Assembly (NCBI GenBank): GCA_037355855.1
Contig: CM074764.1
Coordinates: 1,302,001-1,366,000 of the forward strand
DNA from: Pseudo-nitzschia pungens
Lineage: Eukaryota > Bacillariophyta > Bacillariophyceae > Bacillariales > Bacillariaceae
DNA: 64,000 bases
Reading direction: 5' to 3'
Shown here piece after piece: positions 25,201-36,380 of this stretch. The position numbers were made by a program, and so were the translations under genes. The notes below the pieces were generated by a model. That model was given only the letters and a program-made list of their open reading frames with translations. It was not told where the DNA came from and did no database searches. Every line of letters begins with the position of its first letter. Positions within the stretch are counted from its first letter, which is position 1.

Positions 25201-28019
25201 GCTTTTCGCTCGGTGGAGATTCCCGGCATCGGCCCGCGGCCGGGGGAATCCCTGTCGTTCCCTTTCCTCAGGTGATTGAGCAGTGTCGAGATGACTTGCT
25301 TTCCGGTCCACATTGGTTTTGGTTTCAGGATTGCGGGAGGCAGCAATTCGATCTTTGCGTCCGACCGTATCAGTTCCAGTCGAGGCAAACTGACCAGCGC
25401 CGCAAACATCAGTTGCTGGTATTCCCACTTGTCCAAGAAGGTGTCCCGTTTGGTCAGTTTGACACCGGCCACGACGTGGTCCTGGATCAGTCCTCGCAAG
25501 GGTGCTCCGTCCGTCGGAGCGATGAATTGCAGATCGGTTTTGGCAATGTATTCCGCCTCGGCTCGACCCAGATCGCTTTGTGGGAAATGGCAATTCATTT
25601 CGTCACCATCGTAATCGGCATTGTATGTGTTACAATCTAGAGGGAAAACGAAAGGGTGGGGTGCCGTGAGAAAACGAGACAACCAGAGCATTACCGCATC
25701 TTCACTGTGTCGGAAAGCACGAACCATACAACAACAACGACAACTACAACAACAACAAAATACGAGTGACAAACAGCAATGCCCGTGCTATTGTTGCACC
25801 AACCAACAATCGAAACAAACAAGTCGAGACACTCACTCGCGTAGTGCATCCGGATGGTCTTTTGCGTGGGATCGTGCAAGACACGGACCTCGTGGCCCAT
25901 GATGCCGGGCTTGTGCAGCGTCGGTTGTCGGTTCATGAGCACCATGTCCCCGTCCCGGAGCTGCCGTCCCACGATCGCGGGCTTGCTGCCCTTCCTGGCG
26001 TAGGTCAGCAGGCGAGCGGCGATGGCCTCGCGCTTGTGGTCGTCCATCTTGGACAGATCGACGCGCCGGTCCGGGAATTCGACCCACCGGGCACCGGGGT
26101 ATTGGAAGGGTCCGCGCTCCACCAGGTTTCGCATCTCTCCGATGTTGATGTCCGTTACGGGGGTGGGGTACGTGAGGGTCTCGGCGAAATACCGCGGGAG
26201 TCCGATCTCGTTGGTTCCAATGTACGGGTCGGGAGAAATGACGGAACGGCAGGCGTAGTTGACGCGTTTTCCCATCATGTGCTTTCGGAAGATTCCCTCC
26301 TTCCGCTCGAGCAGCTGCCGGATGCCGAGGGGCGGATTGGGATTGGAGGACGGGTCCTTGGACGAATCGATGAGGCAGTTGAAGTGGGTCTGCAGCTCGA
26401 TCCAGGTGGTGTAGGCCTGCGCCTCGTTCTTGGAGGCAAAGTTGTTCCGGAGCGACTCGTTGGCCTGCAGGATGCTGTTGAGGTATCCGTTCTGGATGTG
26501 CTCCACCGTCATGCCGCCCAGTTGCATGGGAGGTCGGTACCGGTTGGGGGGAACCGGGACGGCCTGAACAAAAAAGATTTCCGGGCCCTGCACGGCAAAG
26601 ACGTAATTGCAGAGCATCGTGTTGGTGGCCCACGTCCGCCGCACCTGGGCCTGTACCTCCGACGCGTGCATGAATTTGTCCTTGGCGGTGTTGACCTTGG
26701 CCTCCGCATCGCTCTCGCTCTCGTCGTCGTCGTCGTAATCGTCGCCATCGGAGTCTTTTTCCTCGTCCTCGCCGTTGCTGTCCTCCTTGGCGGAATAGAA
26801 TTCATCCGATTCGTACCCATTCATCGGTTCGTCGCCATCGCCGTCGCCACTGCCATTGCGGTCGGGTTTCACCATGGCCGATCCCAGTCGGATTCCCTCC
26901 GAAGCATTGGCACGCTTGGCCGAGAGCGAGAGGGGCGACTGGAAAATCTTGTTGCTGGAATCCTGTCGGATCTTGGGAGAGTAGGCTCCGCAGTGCGGAC
27001 AGGATTTCGCGGACTTGCAGGTGGTGATGACCTCCTTGACCAGCTGGCGGCGCAGCTCGTCCTCAAAGACGGAATCGGCGGCCGTCTTGGTTTTTGGTTG
27101 CCTGCCCCTTCGTCCCCGGCGTTTGTGGTTGCTGCTCCCGGAGTATTGGTTCTGGATCTCCTCCAGGAGCGCGTCGATCGCCAGCCCGGCGTTGTGCAGG
27201 GTGAGGGCCTTTTGGGTCGCCGCGCTCTTGACGGTTTCGCCGTTGGAGCTTCCTCCTCCCTCCTTGACTTCCCTCATCCGGGCCGCCATCAGGTTTCCCA
27301 GCTCCTGGACCTTGTTGTATTCCCCGTTCTCCAGCAACAAGAATTTCGTCCTGAAGACGTTCAGTTCCCGGGCCGACACGGTCAGCTTGTGGCAGTGCAG
27401 GCATTTCATGCGCAGGAGCTCCACCAGCTGGGGGAAGAGCAGCGGGTGGTACAGGGGAACGCACAGTTCGATGTGTCCAAAGTGCCCCGGGCACGTCGCG
27501 TAGCGCTGGGAGCAGGTCGGACAGGGCGGGGAATCGTTCGAGGACGGTCCGAGCCGGGGATCGTAGACGCCGTTGGGAAGGGGACTCCCGAGAGGATCCA
27601 CGGCCATGCTCGACGTGATTTCGCAGACGCTGCGGGATCGGGTGTCCTCATCGGTGTAGAAACTGTATTGTGATGTGGTGTGATGTGATATAGTGTGATA
27701 TAGTGTGATACAATGTTGTGTGGTTGCGGCAGGAAACAGAACGAGCGCACAGAAACAAACGAGATGGTGAGTAATCACGAACCGCAATGCACCGCATTCT
27801 TCATTGGTCGACGAGTGAAGCAGAACCGGAATGGAACGGAACGCAACAACAGAATGCCGGATCGAATGAATGGAATGGCATGCGTGGACACCATCTCTTT
27901 CCGGTCCACTGCTGCTGTCGTTTGCGGAGACAAAAGATTCAATAGAGAACGCACCCGAATTGGATCGAATCGATCTGCTTTCGGACAATCGTCTTGCTGG
28001 GATTTACGGAGAACACCAT
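22244..28019 (-). CDS. DNA-directed RNA polymerase I largest subunit (A190/RPA1)
   Basis: Catalytic subunit of nucleolar Pol I, which transcribes rRNA. Exons are 27955-28019, 25837-27662 and 22244-25636, with introns of 292 and 200 nt. The first join gives DSIQFGFYTDED. The second gives [19 protein letters not shown], which includes the metal-binding active-site motif NADYDGD. The product is about 1760 residues. Visible elements are the zinc-binding N-terminus ([29 protein letters not shown]), an acidic insertion typical of A190, [16 protein letters not shown], the funnel and trigger-loop region ([40 protein letters not shown]), a second acidic insertion, and the C-terminal jaw and clamp ([29 protein letters not shown]). 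A +1 frame slip is needed at 22745: EKAA ends in one frame and [12 protein letters not shown] continues after skipping one base. The start ATG at 28017-28019 was chosen because it is the only one giving a well-formed first exon. Confidence 0.95.
27664..27718. repeat. TGTGATATAG-type short tandem repeat in RPA1 intron 1
   Basis: Imperfect repeats of TGTGATG and TGTGATATAG units lie directly next to the 3' splice site of RPA1 intron 1. Confidence 0.75.
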
Positions 28020-29067
28020 GATGAATGTTTGCGACGACAATAAATGTATCTGTCTGTCTGTTTGTCTGTCTGCCTGTCTTTCTATCTCTCCCGACACCAA
28101 ATTCGTTTCCGCCGAGCGCCTTTCGTTTTGTTCTCGGTCAAAAAAAGGTAGCGTAGACAGCACCGGATCGAACCAATTTCGTCTCGGTATTCTTGTTGTG
28201 TTGCGAGTCTTGTCTCTCGGTGCCCTCTAGCGCAATAGAGCCAAGCAGGCTGTTCTTCTACCAACAAACTCCGGAGCTTTAGAACGTCGTTGTTTGTCCA
28301 ATACTCTCGCGCTTGTCGCTTGCGCCGTGATGTGTCTCCCGGTCGAGGCCGTTGCTTCTATTATTATTGCGAAGTAACCTTACTTGTATTGTTTGTTGAA
28401 TCAATTTTTTGTTGCTGCGGTCTGGCCCAAAGCCCAAAACGGATGGGTTCCCAGACACACATCGCCATCATCGGTCTCGGCAATCAACGACGACGCGACG
28501 AGCGGAGCGATCATCGAAAACCAAAATCAAAATCCATCCATCGCATCGCGCAATTTTTTTTTCGTTGTTGTTTTTCGTTGGTGACTGGCTGTCTGCGATT
28601 CTTCCTTTCGTCGCAATCCATGGGATCCTTGGATTGGTGACGGATGGAGGATGGACGCTAAAAAAATTAAAAGTACTGTACATACTATCATGGCGAGAAC
28701 AATTTTGGAAAAACGTCAAAAAACCAAAAAATTAAAAATACTTTGGAAAAAAATAATAATATCACCGGATTGATACTAATTACGAAGTATACTTCTACTT
28801 TCTACGCTATGCACCCGGCATGAAGCATCTTCGTTAGCAGTCCGAAGCATTGGCAAAAGAGAGAGAGAGGGCATCAGTACGTACTGTACTAGTGGTTCAT
28901 TGTGACTATCGTGGTTGCTGCTGGCGATGCTTTCGCTATTGAGATTGCGGTGCTCGTTGGTCGTGGATGGATTGATTGATTCTCGTTGTGTCCCAAACAC
29001 GTTACTACTACTACTAGTGCTGCGCGTGCCGATGCTTGCGCCGATGCCAGCTTGTCGCCACGATTAA
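28020..29067. other. Spacer: RPA1 upstream region and CysRS downstream region
   Basis: Contains a (TGTC)n run at about 28050-28080 shortly upstream of the RPA1 start, and TA- and GA-rich simple sequence near 28735-28870. No further gene is supported. Confidence 0.7.
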
Positions 29068-30777
29068 TTACTCGAGCTTCGTCACGATCGGGTCGCCTCC
29101 CTTGACGTCCTTGACCGCAAAGCCGAGTTCGGTGATCCGAGCCCGCAGCGAGTCGGCCAGTTCCCAGTCCTTGGCCTCCTTGGCATCGGTCCGCTGGACC
29201 ACCAGGGCCATGACCTCGTCGGAAATCTCGTCGGGCGCGGCGTCGCCCCCGCCGCTTTCCGCTTCCGCCGCCGCTTCCTCCTCCTCCTTCGTGAGGGGGA
29301 CCTCGTAGAAGATTCCGAACACCTCGTCCATCTTCCACATCGCGGCCCTCACGCTCGAGAGTCCCTCCCGATCGAGGACCGCGGTCTCGTCCTTTTTGAG
29401 GCGCTTGAATTCTTGCTCGGTGGCCTTGACGAGGGAAAAGAGCGCCGCCGCCGCGCGGGGCATGCTCATGTCGTCCAGGAGCGCGAGCTCGAAGTTCGTG
29501 AGCGCCTTGGACACCGTTTCGGTCAGCGCCGAGGGCGAGGGCGGGTCCTCCCCGCCGCTGTCATCGTCACCGTCACCGTCACCGTCACTTTCGGAGCCCA
29601 CGGCCTCGTCGATTTGTTGCATCGCGCGGTCGATCCGCTTCAGGGCGCTCTTGGAGGCGTCCATCGCCTGCGGGGTGAACCCCAGCTGCTTTTGGTACTG
29701 CGAGCTCATGACGAAGAACCGAAAGGCCCTCACGTCGACGGCCCCGGGACAGGCGGTCCGCAGCGTCAGGAAATTCCCGAGGGACTTGGACATCTTTTCG
29801 TCGTTGATGTTGACGAACCCGTTGTGGACCCAGCAGTTGCAGAAGGGTTTTCCGGAGACGCCCTCCGACTGGGCGATCTCGTTTTCGTGGTGGGGGAACT
29901 GGAGGTCGCAGCCGCCCCCGTGCAGGTCGATGGTGTCCCCGAGGTACTTGCGGGACATGGCGCTGCATTCCAGGTGCCACCCGGGCCGGCCCTTTCGGAT
30001 CTTTCCCTCCGGGTGCTCCCAGGAGGCGTCCTCGCGGTCGGGGGACTTGAAGGCCTTCCACAGAGCAAAGTCCCGGGGGTCCCGCTTCATGTCCGTTCCG
30101 ACGGCCGTCTCGTCCTGCTGCGATTCCATCTCGTCCTTGTTGAGCTGGACGAGCTGCTCGCCGTATCCCTCCTTCTCGGAGGTGGCAAAGTACCACGATC
30201 CGTCCTCGGTTTCGTAGGCGAGGCCCTTCTCGGCCAGCTGCAGGATCATCTCCATCATTTCGGGAATGTGTTCCGTCGCCCGCGGATAGTTGTCGGCCGG
30301 CACGACGTTGAGGGCCCTGAGATCGTCGAAGAAGTGGTTTTCGAACTTTTGCGTCAGGTCGGTGATTTTTCCGATGGCGAGGTCTTGCTCGTTGGCCCTG
30401 TTGATGATCTTGTCGTCGACGTCCGTGAGGTTGCAGATGTGTTCGACGTCGTATCCAAAGTACGTCAGGACGCGCTTGACCAGGTCGTAGGTCAAAAAGG
30501 CGCGGAAATTTCCGACGTGCGCAAAGTCGTAGACGGTGGGACCGCAGGTGTACATGGACACTTTGTTGGGGACGAGCGTTTGGAAGGGTTCTTTGGACCG
30601 CGATTTGGTGTTGAAGAGCACCAGCTCGGGGATTTCCTTGGTATCGGCATCGGATGCGGCGGGGGCAGCAGAGAAGAGCAGGGATGGGGAGATTGATTCG
30701 GTCGTCGGCCGAAAGGATCCCCTTGTTGCAGTCCATGATTTCGTGGTAAAAGGTTGTGCCGTTTGACTCAGTATCAA
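29068..30777 (-). CDS. Cysteinyl-tRNA synthetase; first codon uncertain
   Basis: Charges tRNA-Cys. The catalytic core is complete: SMYTCGPTVYDFAHVGNFRA (zinc Cys and HIGH-type motif), NLTDVDDKII, the CysRS zinc site around GRPGWHLECSAMS and DLHGGGCDLQFPHHENEIAQ, NCWVHNGFV and DEKMSKSLGN (KMSKS). The DALR-type helical end follows. An acidic/Ser insertion (DGDGDGDDDSGGEDPPS) and a Glu/Ala-rich loop (KEEEEAAAEAESGGG) are unusual expansions. The stop is at 29068-29070. Up to about 50 residues before the core are Ser/Thr-rich like a transit peptide. No ATG opens this frame: a TGA lies upstream and only a TTG (30775-30777) is available. An ATG in another frame (30837-30839, giving MFPPSAAVVHCIGFIHSVLC) would need a +1 shift or an unseen intron. 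Targeting to an organelle is therefore possible but unproven. Confidence 0.9.
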   Translation of the reverse strand: MILSQTAQPFTTKSWTATRGSFRPTTESISPSLLFSAAPAASDADTKEIPELVLFNTKSRSKEPFQTLVPNKVSMYTCGPTVYDFAHVGNFRAFLTYDLVKRVLTYFGYDVEHICNLTDVDDKIINRANEQDLAIGKITDLTQKFENHFFDDLRALNVVPADNYPRATEHIPEMMEMILQLAEKGLAYETEDGSWYFATSEKEGYGEQLVQLNKDEMESQQDETAVGTDMKRDPRDFALWKAFKSPDREDASWEHPEGKIRKGRPGWHLECSAMSRKYLGDTIDLHGGGCDLQFPHHENEIAQSEGVSGKPFCNCWVHNGFVNINDEKMSKSLGNFLTLRTACPGAVDVRAFRFFVMSSQYQKQLGFTPQAMDASKSALKRIDRAMQQIDEAVGSESDGDGDGDDDSGGEDPPSPSALTETVSKALTNFELALLDDMSMPRAAAALFSLVKATEQEFKRLKKDETAVLDREGLSSVRAAMWKMDEVFGIFYEVPLTKEEEEAAAEAESGGGDAAPDEISDEVMALVVQRTDAKEAKDWELADSLRARITELGFAVKDVKGGDPIVTKLE

Positions 30778-31335
30778 TGCACAGAACAGAATGGATGAAA
30801 CCGATGCAATGGACGACGGCGGCAGAGGGCGGGAACATCATGGTTGTAGTGTTGTGTTTTTCTGCATGTACTACCGTACAGTTGTGGAGAATATGCAAAT
30901 GTAAATACGGTGATCGTTTGGGGAACCAGAGAACGGATGAAGTGTTTGTTGTCGCGTGAAATGTCGAGCAATCTGGCGGAACACAAGCGCGTATATTATC
31001 GTCTATCGTAGAATGGCCTTTGCTCCAGATCTTGTTATCGGCATGGTAAATGGTGGATGATGATGTCGAGAGTCGAATCCGGAGGGTGAAACGGTTCGGT
31101 CGGTGATGGACGAGTAATTAAGGCTTACCGTAGGGTTTGTAACGTAACATACCGTAGATCAAACGAGAAAACACAAAACACTGAACACATCATCGTCTTA
31201 CTCGTGTCTCGTGCGTTTTTTGAACCAAAATCCTAGTAATGGGGACCCCATTTTTTTTCAAATTAGGGCCTCTCTGGAGTGACACAACCTAGAAACAGGA
31301 AGTTTCACGTACGGTGATGGTAACTACACAGTATG

Positions 31336-31460
31336 CAACCAAAAAGAATGAGTACCAGAAAACATGTAGAATTTCTACGTGGGCTCATTTGGCACGGCGC
31401 AAAACTCATTTGGTTACAAAAAGAATGAGTACCAGGGAAACACGTACAATCCTACATGGC
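31336..31460. repeat. Imperfect direct repeat, 77-base period
   Basis: Two copies of a block that includes AAAAAGAATGAGTACCAG start at 31341 and 31418. The following 25 bases are also similar between the copies. Confidence 0.7.
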
Positions 31461-32289
31461 ATTCACTCTCACTCAGATGGGTGTGGGCGAGAGACCGGTA
31501 GAACACATCACAAAAATATTTCTAAGTCGAAAACTAAAAACAACGTGTAAAATCACGTGATAAAATTTGACATCGATTTTTTCTTTAGATGTTATCTGAT
31601 TTTACTTGACATCTCTTCGGCCAATCTAAAGAGCAGATTCACAGACCGGCAAGGGTAACAACAATAAACTTGAACTTTGAAAACATGCCTTAGCAGCAAC
31701 AACAGGGGTACTTCCCCTAGCCAACAAAACAAACAGCAATACTAGTACTAGTACTAGTAGTGAAACAGGGGGGTGTTGGTGCAAGGCTGCCAGGATACTA
31801 CTACTGGTACTACCTAGAGTACTGTCCTGATAGGCGCCAGCATGTATTTCCAAATGTGATTGTTTGTTTGATATACCAGAGCTCACACTTGTATAGATGT
31901 TCTCATGGAACTAGTAGTATTGTACAAATACATGAAATGATGCTAGTAATACTACTACTACTACTAGTAGTAGTACTAAGATGCATACCACCATTGGTAT
32001 CACCATGCCCATGCTGGAGTGGTATGCTACAAGGGAACAAGATGCTGTCACAAATACAGAGCTGAGCTGAGCTGAGCTAACTCCTTTAAATTAAGCACTA
32101 AATCATGCCCCCACTATTGACTAATACTATTGTACCTCTAGGGGAGTGTCTTGTAGTATCTGAGCATGTACAATAGCGCTTGAACAGTATCCCCCTGTAG
32201 ACTCACTGTTTGCCAGCAGTCCGTGGGCTGCTGTTATTGCTGTTTCTGTTGTCTTATTCATATCTATTGCTGATTATCAAATATCAAGG

Positions 32290-32455
32290 CAGTACTACTA
32301 CTACTACCACTACTAGTATTACTACTACCACTACTACTACTACCACTACTAGTAGTAGTATGATTACTACTACTACCACTACTAGTAGTATCACTACTAC
32401 TACCACTACCATTACTATTACTGATAGTAGTACAACTACTAATAGTAGCAGTAAG
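32290..32455. repeat. ACT/TAC trinucleotide tract with TAG interruptions
   Basis: About 165 bases made almost only of ACT units interrupted by short TAG blocks. It contains several CTAGTAG/CTACTAG palindromes. Confidence 0.85.
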
Positions 32456-33441
32456 TCTTAGTCTTGGCATGGTGTTTTGGTGTTTTTTTTGGTGAAATAG
32501 TGAGCAGTGGATTACAGGGGATTTTGTGAAGCTACAGAAATTTCGATAGACATGAGTCCTGTCTTTAAAATAATGAGTCCCGTCTTTAAAATAATGCAAC
32601 GAAGGTTGCGCACCTCCGTGTTAATATACGGAGAAAAAACTACTGTTCCTGCAATCTTAAGGGGGTCTAGAGAGCAACCGGTACTGTACTCTCAGCCATT
32701 AAAAACGGTCCCGTCCGTCAAAAAATGAGGCGTACTTAGGAACGTACCTATGTGTAGGTACTAAGTAGTAGGAGTTGCACGGGCGCATAGCGCGCGCAAC
32801 TACGGTTGCATTTTACCGATACGGTACACGTACCAGGTTCTTTACGAGAACTAGCACCCGTTTTGTCCTCCCCCTTTCAAAAGTGCGAGGCGCCCACAAA
32901 GATGTTGTTTTTGCGGCTCCGGAGATGGCGACTAAAAAACCTTTTAAGGTTACTCTTACCGCCATCACGACGGAACCTTTCAAGCAGGAATGAAACTCAA
33001 AATCACTCATGACTGATTCCGACTGAAAATTCACAAAAAAAGTGTCAAGTGCGATTGTAAATAAATTACGAGTAAGTACATACGTATTCCTACGATAGTG
33101 GTATGAACTTTTTTAAGCACTCTGAAATCGTACTTAAGAAGTAAGGTTAATTACTTACGGGTAAGGAGTGTTCTCTGTGCGGAAAACTATCATTGCTCTG
33201 ATGGAGGTTGTCAGTGGCAGAGTCACTTTTTCTCGCACTTTCTTTTTTTTTGACGTATCAAAAATCGGTGCAAACGTAACTTTCTCGCTCACTTTTAATT
33301 CCTGCACAAGCATCGGAATCCCCGATTCACTCAAGGAACGGAGAACCACAAGGATACCATCGGTCCACCCCGATAGCAAGCAAGAAAGCAAGCCACACAA
33401 CGTTCGGTCCGGCATACACCAGACACCAGAAACCGGCAACC

Positions 33442-36226
33442 ATGATCAGCCGCCAGCTCGTCGATGCCATGCATCGGAAAAAGAGCTTGTCGGAAGCTCG
33501 ATTCATCGGCGGGGACGGGGGAGGCGACCCCGCGACCGCGAGCCTCCGGCGCACGCTGAACGCGGTGGATCTGATTCTCTACGGCCTGGGATCGGCCGTC
33601 GGTGCCGGCATCTACATCCTGGCGGGCATCGGAGCCAAGCTCGCGGGACCCGCCATCTCCCTGAGCTTTCTGGGATGCGGCCTCTCCTGCACGCTAACGG
33701 CACTCGCCTACGCCGAGTTCTCGAGCCTCATTCCCGCGAGCGGATCGGCCTACCTGTACACGTACGTGGCCTTCGGAGAGGTCTACGCCTTTTGCGTCGG
33801 CTGGAACCTGATTCTGGGATACGGGTTCACCGCCAGTGTCGCGGCGAGGGCGTGGGCGGACTACGTCGGGGATTTCCTGGTCAAGATCACCGGGGCCGAT
33901 TGGATCATTCCCTACTGCACCGAGGTGGTTTCTGTTTCCCTCTCTCTCGCCCGGGTACACCTGCTCGCCGCTCTCGCTGGTCATCGTGATCGTCTCGACG
34001 ATCGTCTTGCTCCGGGGAGCCAAGGACAGTTCGACCTTCAACAACCTCATCTGCGTCACGAACCTGTCCATTCTGGCCCTCATCGTGGTGTCGGCGCTGG
34101 CCAGCGGATCGATCGAAGCGACCGACAACCTGTTGCCCTTTGCTCCCTCCGGCATGCCGGGGATTTTGCGGGGAGCCGGTTTGGTGTTTTACGCGTTCAT
34201 CGGCTTTGACATGGTAGCGAGCTTGTCGGAAGAGGTCGTCCATCCGGAAAAGAACATGCCCATTGGCATCGTGGGGTCCTTGCTGCTGTCGACGCTGATC
34301 TATTGCGGGGTGACGCTCGCGGTCGTGGGGATGACCCCCCTTCCGTTTCTGGGCGAGACGACGCCCCTGGTCAACGCCATCCTGGCGAACGCGTGCTGCA
34401 CGCATTCCGAGCAGATGGGGGTGGTCCTCGCGGGCGATCCCGTGGGGGTGTGCCTCGGGGACTGTCCCCGCGTTCGAGAACCCTTCCCTGGCCTTTGTGA
34501 GCAAGGTGGTGTCCGGGGGCGCCGGGTTTGGATTGATGGCGGCGTGCTTTACGAGGTAGGTATTCTGCGGTGTGGGAGATAGCGGGGAGGGAGGACCCCC
34601 GACCAAAGAGATGGCGTGCGGATCGTGTGTCCCCGCACACGGAATCCACGCTGAGAAAGGCCGCGACACTGCCAACGAATGAGCATTCCAAACTAATCAT
34701 GCGGCACACTGCGAGTGCACGTGTACACCCACGTATGCATGCATGTACTCACACGGCTTTTGTTTCTGCTTTCGCGTGGGTTCTTCGTTTTCGAACTTAT
34801 CCAGCTTGATGGGTCAGCCTCGGATTGTGAGTGTTTGTTTGTGGCGAAGCCATTTTGAGTTCCTTGGTTTTTGCGTGATTTATAGAACGAGAAATGCTCA
34901 CCTCTCTCTTTCTCCGACGCGTGTCTCCATCCGAAGTTTTATCGAATGGCACTCGACGGTTTGTGGTTCCCACTTTTTTCAAGGTACGATTACTATTATG
35001 ATTATTATTATTTGATAAATAATAGAAGAAAAGTGTGAAAAATACCGTTCAAGTTGCTCACCATTGCTTCTGTGTATTTCGTTGCACCACATGGAATTGC
35101 GTTGAATTGTGCCATGACACTTCACCGCAAAAACTCAACTTGCTATATTATATATCACTGAAAACTCTGTAATTTTACTTTTGTCTGCTCCAGGGTCAAC
35201 CCAGAAACACAGGTGAGTATCGATTTCTGATTCAAATTTCGTCGTCGAAACCAGGACTGTCGTTTTCGATATCCCGTATGGAAACGATCTCATTCAACAA
35301 TAATCCCTTTTTGAATTGCAAGACAATGTCGGAAGGAATCTTGATGACAGGATTCGTGGCAGCATGGATCGCTTGCTTCGTACCTCTGGAAGCACTTGCG
35401 AATTTGATTTCACTCGGCACACTGATGGTATTTACGTTCGTAGATGCCGGGGTCATATTATTGAGACTGGGGAACGTGTCCCAAACAAAATCGCAGAGCA
35501 GTTTTGACTCTGAAAATACAATAGAAGACGACCCCGATGATCACGATGACGAAGATGAAGACAATTTGTCATCCGAGGTCAATGATCATCAAAAACGAGT
35601 TATCAAATTGTTGATTTGGTTCACTGCATCTGTTCTCGGAGCATCGTTTATTCTGTCGAACAATTCGTTGGCCTCGCTCTCTGGTAGGGTCCCAGTTCTT
35701 TTCTTTTCGGCAATCGCCTTGCTATGTGGAGTGCTGATTTGCTACACCCCAGATTCTTGGACGGGGAAACATCGAAGCCTCGCAGTAGCAACACATTTCG
35801 AATGTCCGTGCTTCCCTGTGATCCCGGTAAGTTCAATTATTCGCAGAGACAGACTTCTATCCTTGGACCAAAAATGATGTTTTCTATGTTGATTCTCTTG
35901 CTGCATTTCTTGGGAGGCGTACCGCTCTTACAATTGTTTCCGTGGAACTCATTATTTTGGTTCCTGCAAACCTTGCTTCTAAATTGAACGGTCGTGATGC
36001 ATAGCTTGGTGGAGTGGCTTTAAACACGATGTTAATGGGAGGTCTTCCCTTATCTTCTTGGCTTCTCTGCATGGTTTGGCTTGTGTGTGGACTTTCAATT
36101 TACGTATTGTACGGTGTAAATAATTCGACGCTGCGAGAAAATCGATCACCGTCTCACCATGGAGATACAAAGAAACTTCTGCAGCATTCATCAACCTGCT
36201 ACAATAGCACTGACCATCAGAAGTAG
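33442..36226 (+). CDS. Cationic amino acid transporter (APC superfamily) with micro-exons
   Basis: Integral membrane amino acid transporter of the CAT type, about 641 residues when joined. Proposed exons: 33442-34555, 34805-34826 (22 nt), 34937-34983 (47 nt), 35194-35212 (19 nt), 35323-35826, 36005-36226. The joins read ACFTSLMGQPRI, then FYRMALDGLWFPLFSR, then VNPETQ, then TMSEGILMTGFVAAWIACFV, all in order as in CAT proteins. Other landmarks are DLILYGLGSAVGAGIYILAG (TM1), SSLIPASGSAYLYTYVAFGE, LLRGAKDSSTFNNLI, FYAFIGFDMVASLSEEVVHP, ANACCTHSEQM, LANLISLGTLMVFTFVDAGV and YVLYGVNNSTL near the end. Exon 1 needs two +1 frame corrections: about 33925-33960 (PYCTEVV... to PGYTCSPLSLVIV) and about 34440-34455 (near a run of five G, before PAFENPSLAFVSKVVSGG). 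With both, the total is an exact multiple of three. An acidic loop (DDPDDHDDEDED) lies between late TM helices. The micro-exon chain is inferred from protein continuity and splice signals only. Confidence 0.85.
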
Positions 36227-36380
36227 ATGAATTTCCAGATGAATATTCACAATGGAAACGAGTCGATACCAAACGTTGGCCGAAGCCTCCCTACTACGAA
36301 AAAATTCAAAATGTAATGCGTATTAATACATAGTTTACATAATATTTTTGTTACATCAAAAAGTCGACCGTACCCTACGA

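Larger units (their letters stand above)
30778..33441. other. Gene-poor repeat-rich region
   Basis: About 2.7 kb without a supported gene. It contains an imperfect direct repeat with 77-base period (about 31336-31460), CTA/TAG clusters (31738-31760, 31945-31980), an ACT/TAC/TAG trinucleotide tract (about 32290-32450), and a short duplication of a TGAGTCCYGTCTTTAAAATA unit (about 32553-32595). The short ORFs here are translations of simple sequence. Confidence 0.7.

Noticed and set aside
25766..27673. 635-residue open frame on the plus strand opposite RPA1
   Set aside because: It is antisense to the conserved zinc-binding and catalytic exon of RPA1; the composition is an echo of GC-rich third positions.
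29413..30696. 427-residue plus-strand frame opposite CysRS
   Set aside because: Antisense to the conserved CysRS core and without any recognisable motif.
31060..31085. Possible third tRNA T-arm-like sequence (GAGTCGAATCC)
   Set aside because: No acceptor, D or anticodon stem can be paired around it on either strand.
32210..32461. 83-residue Thr/Ser-rich frame
   Set aside because: It is a translation of the ACT/TAG simple repeat.
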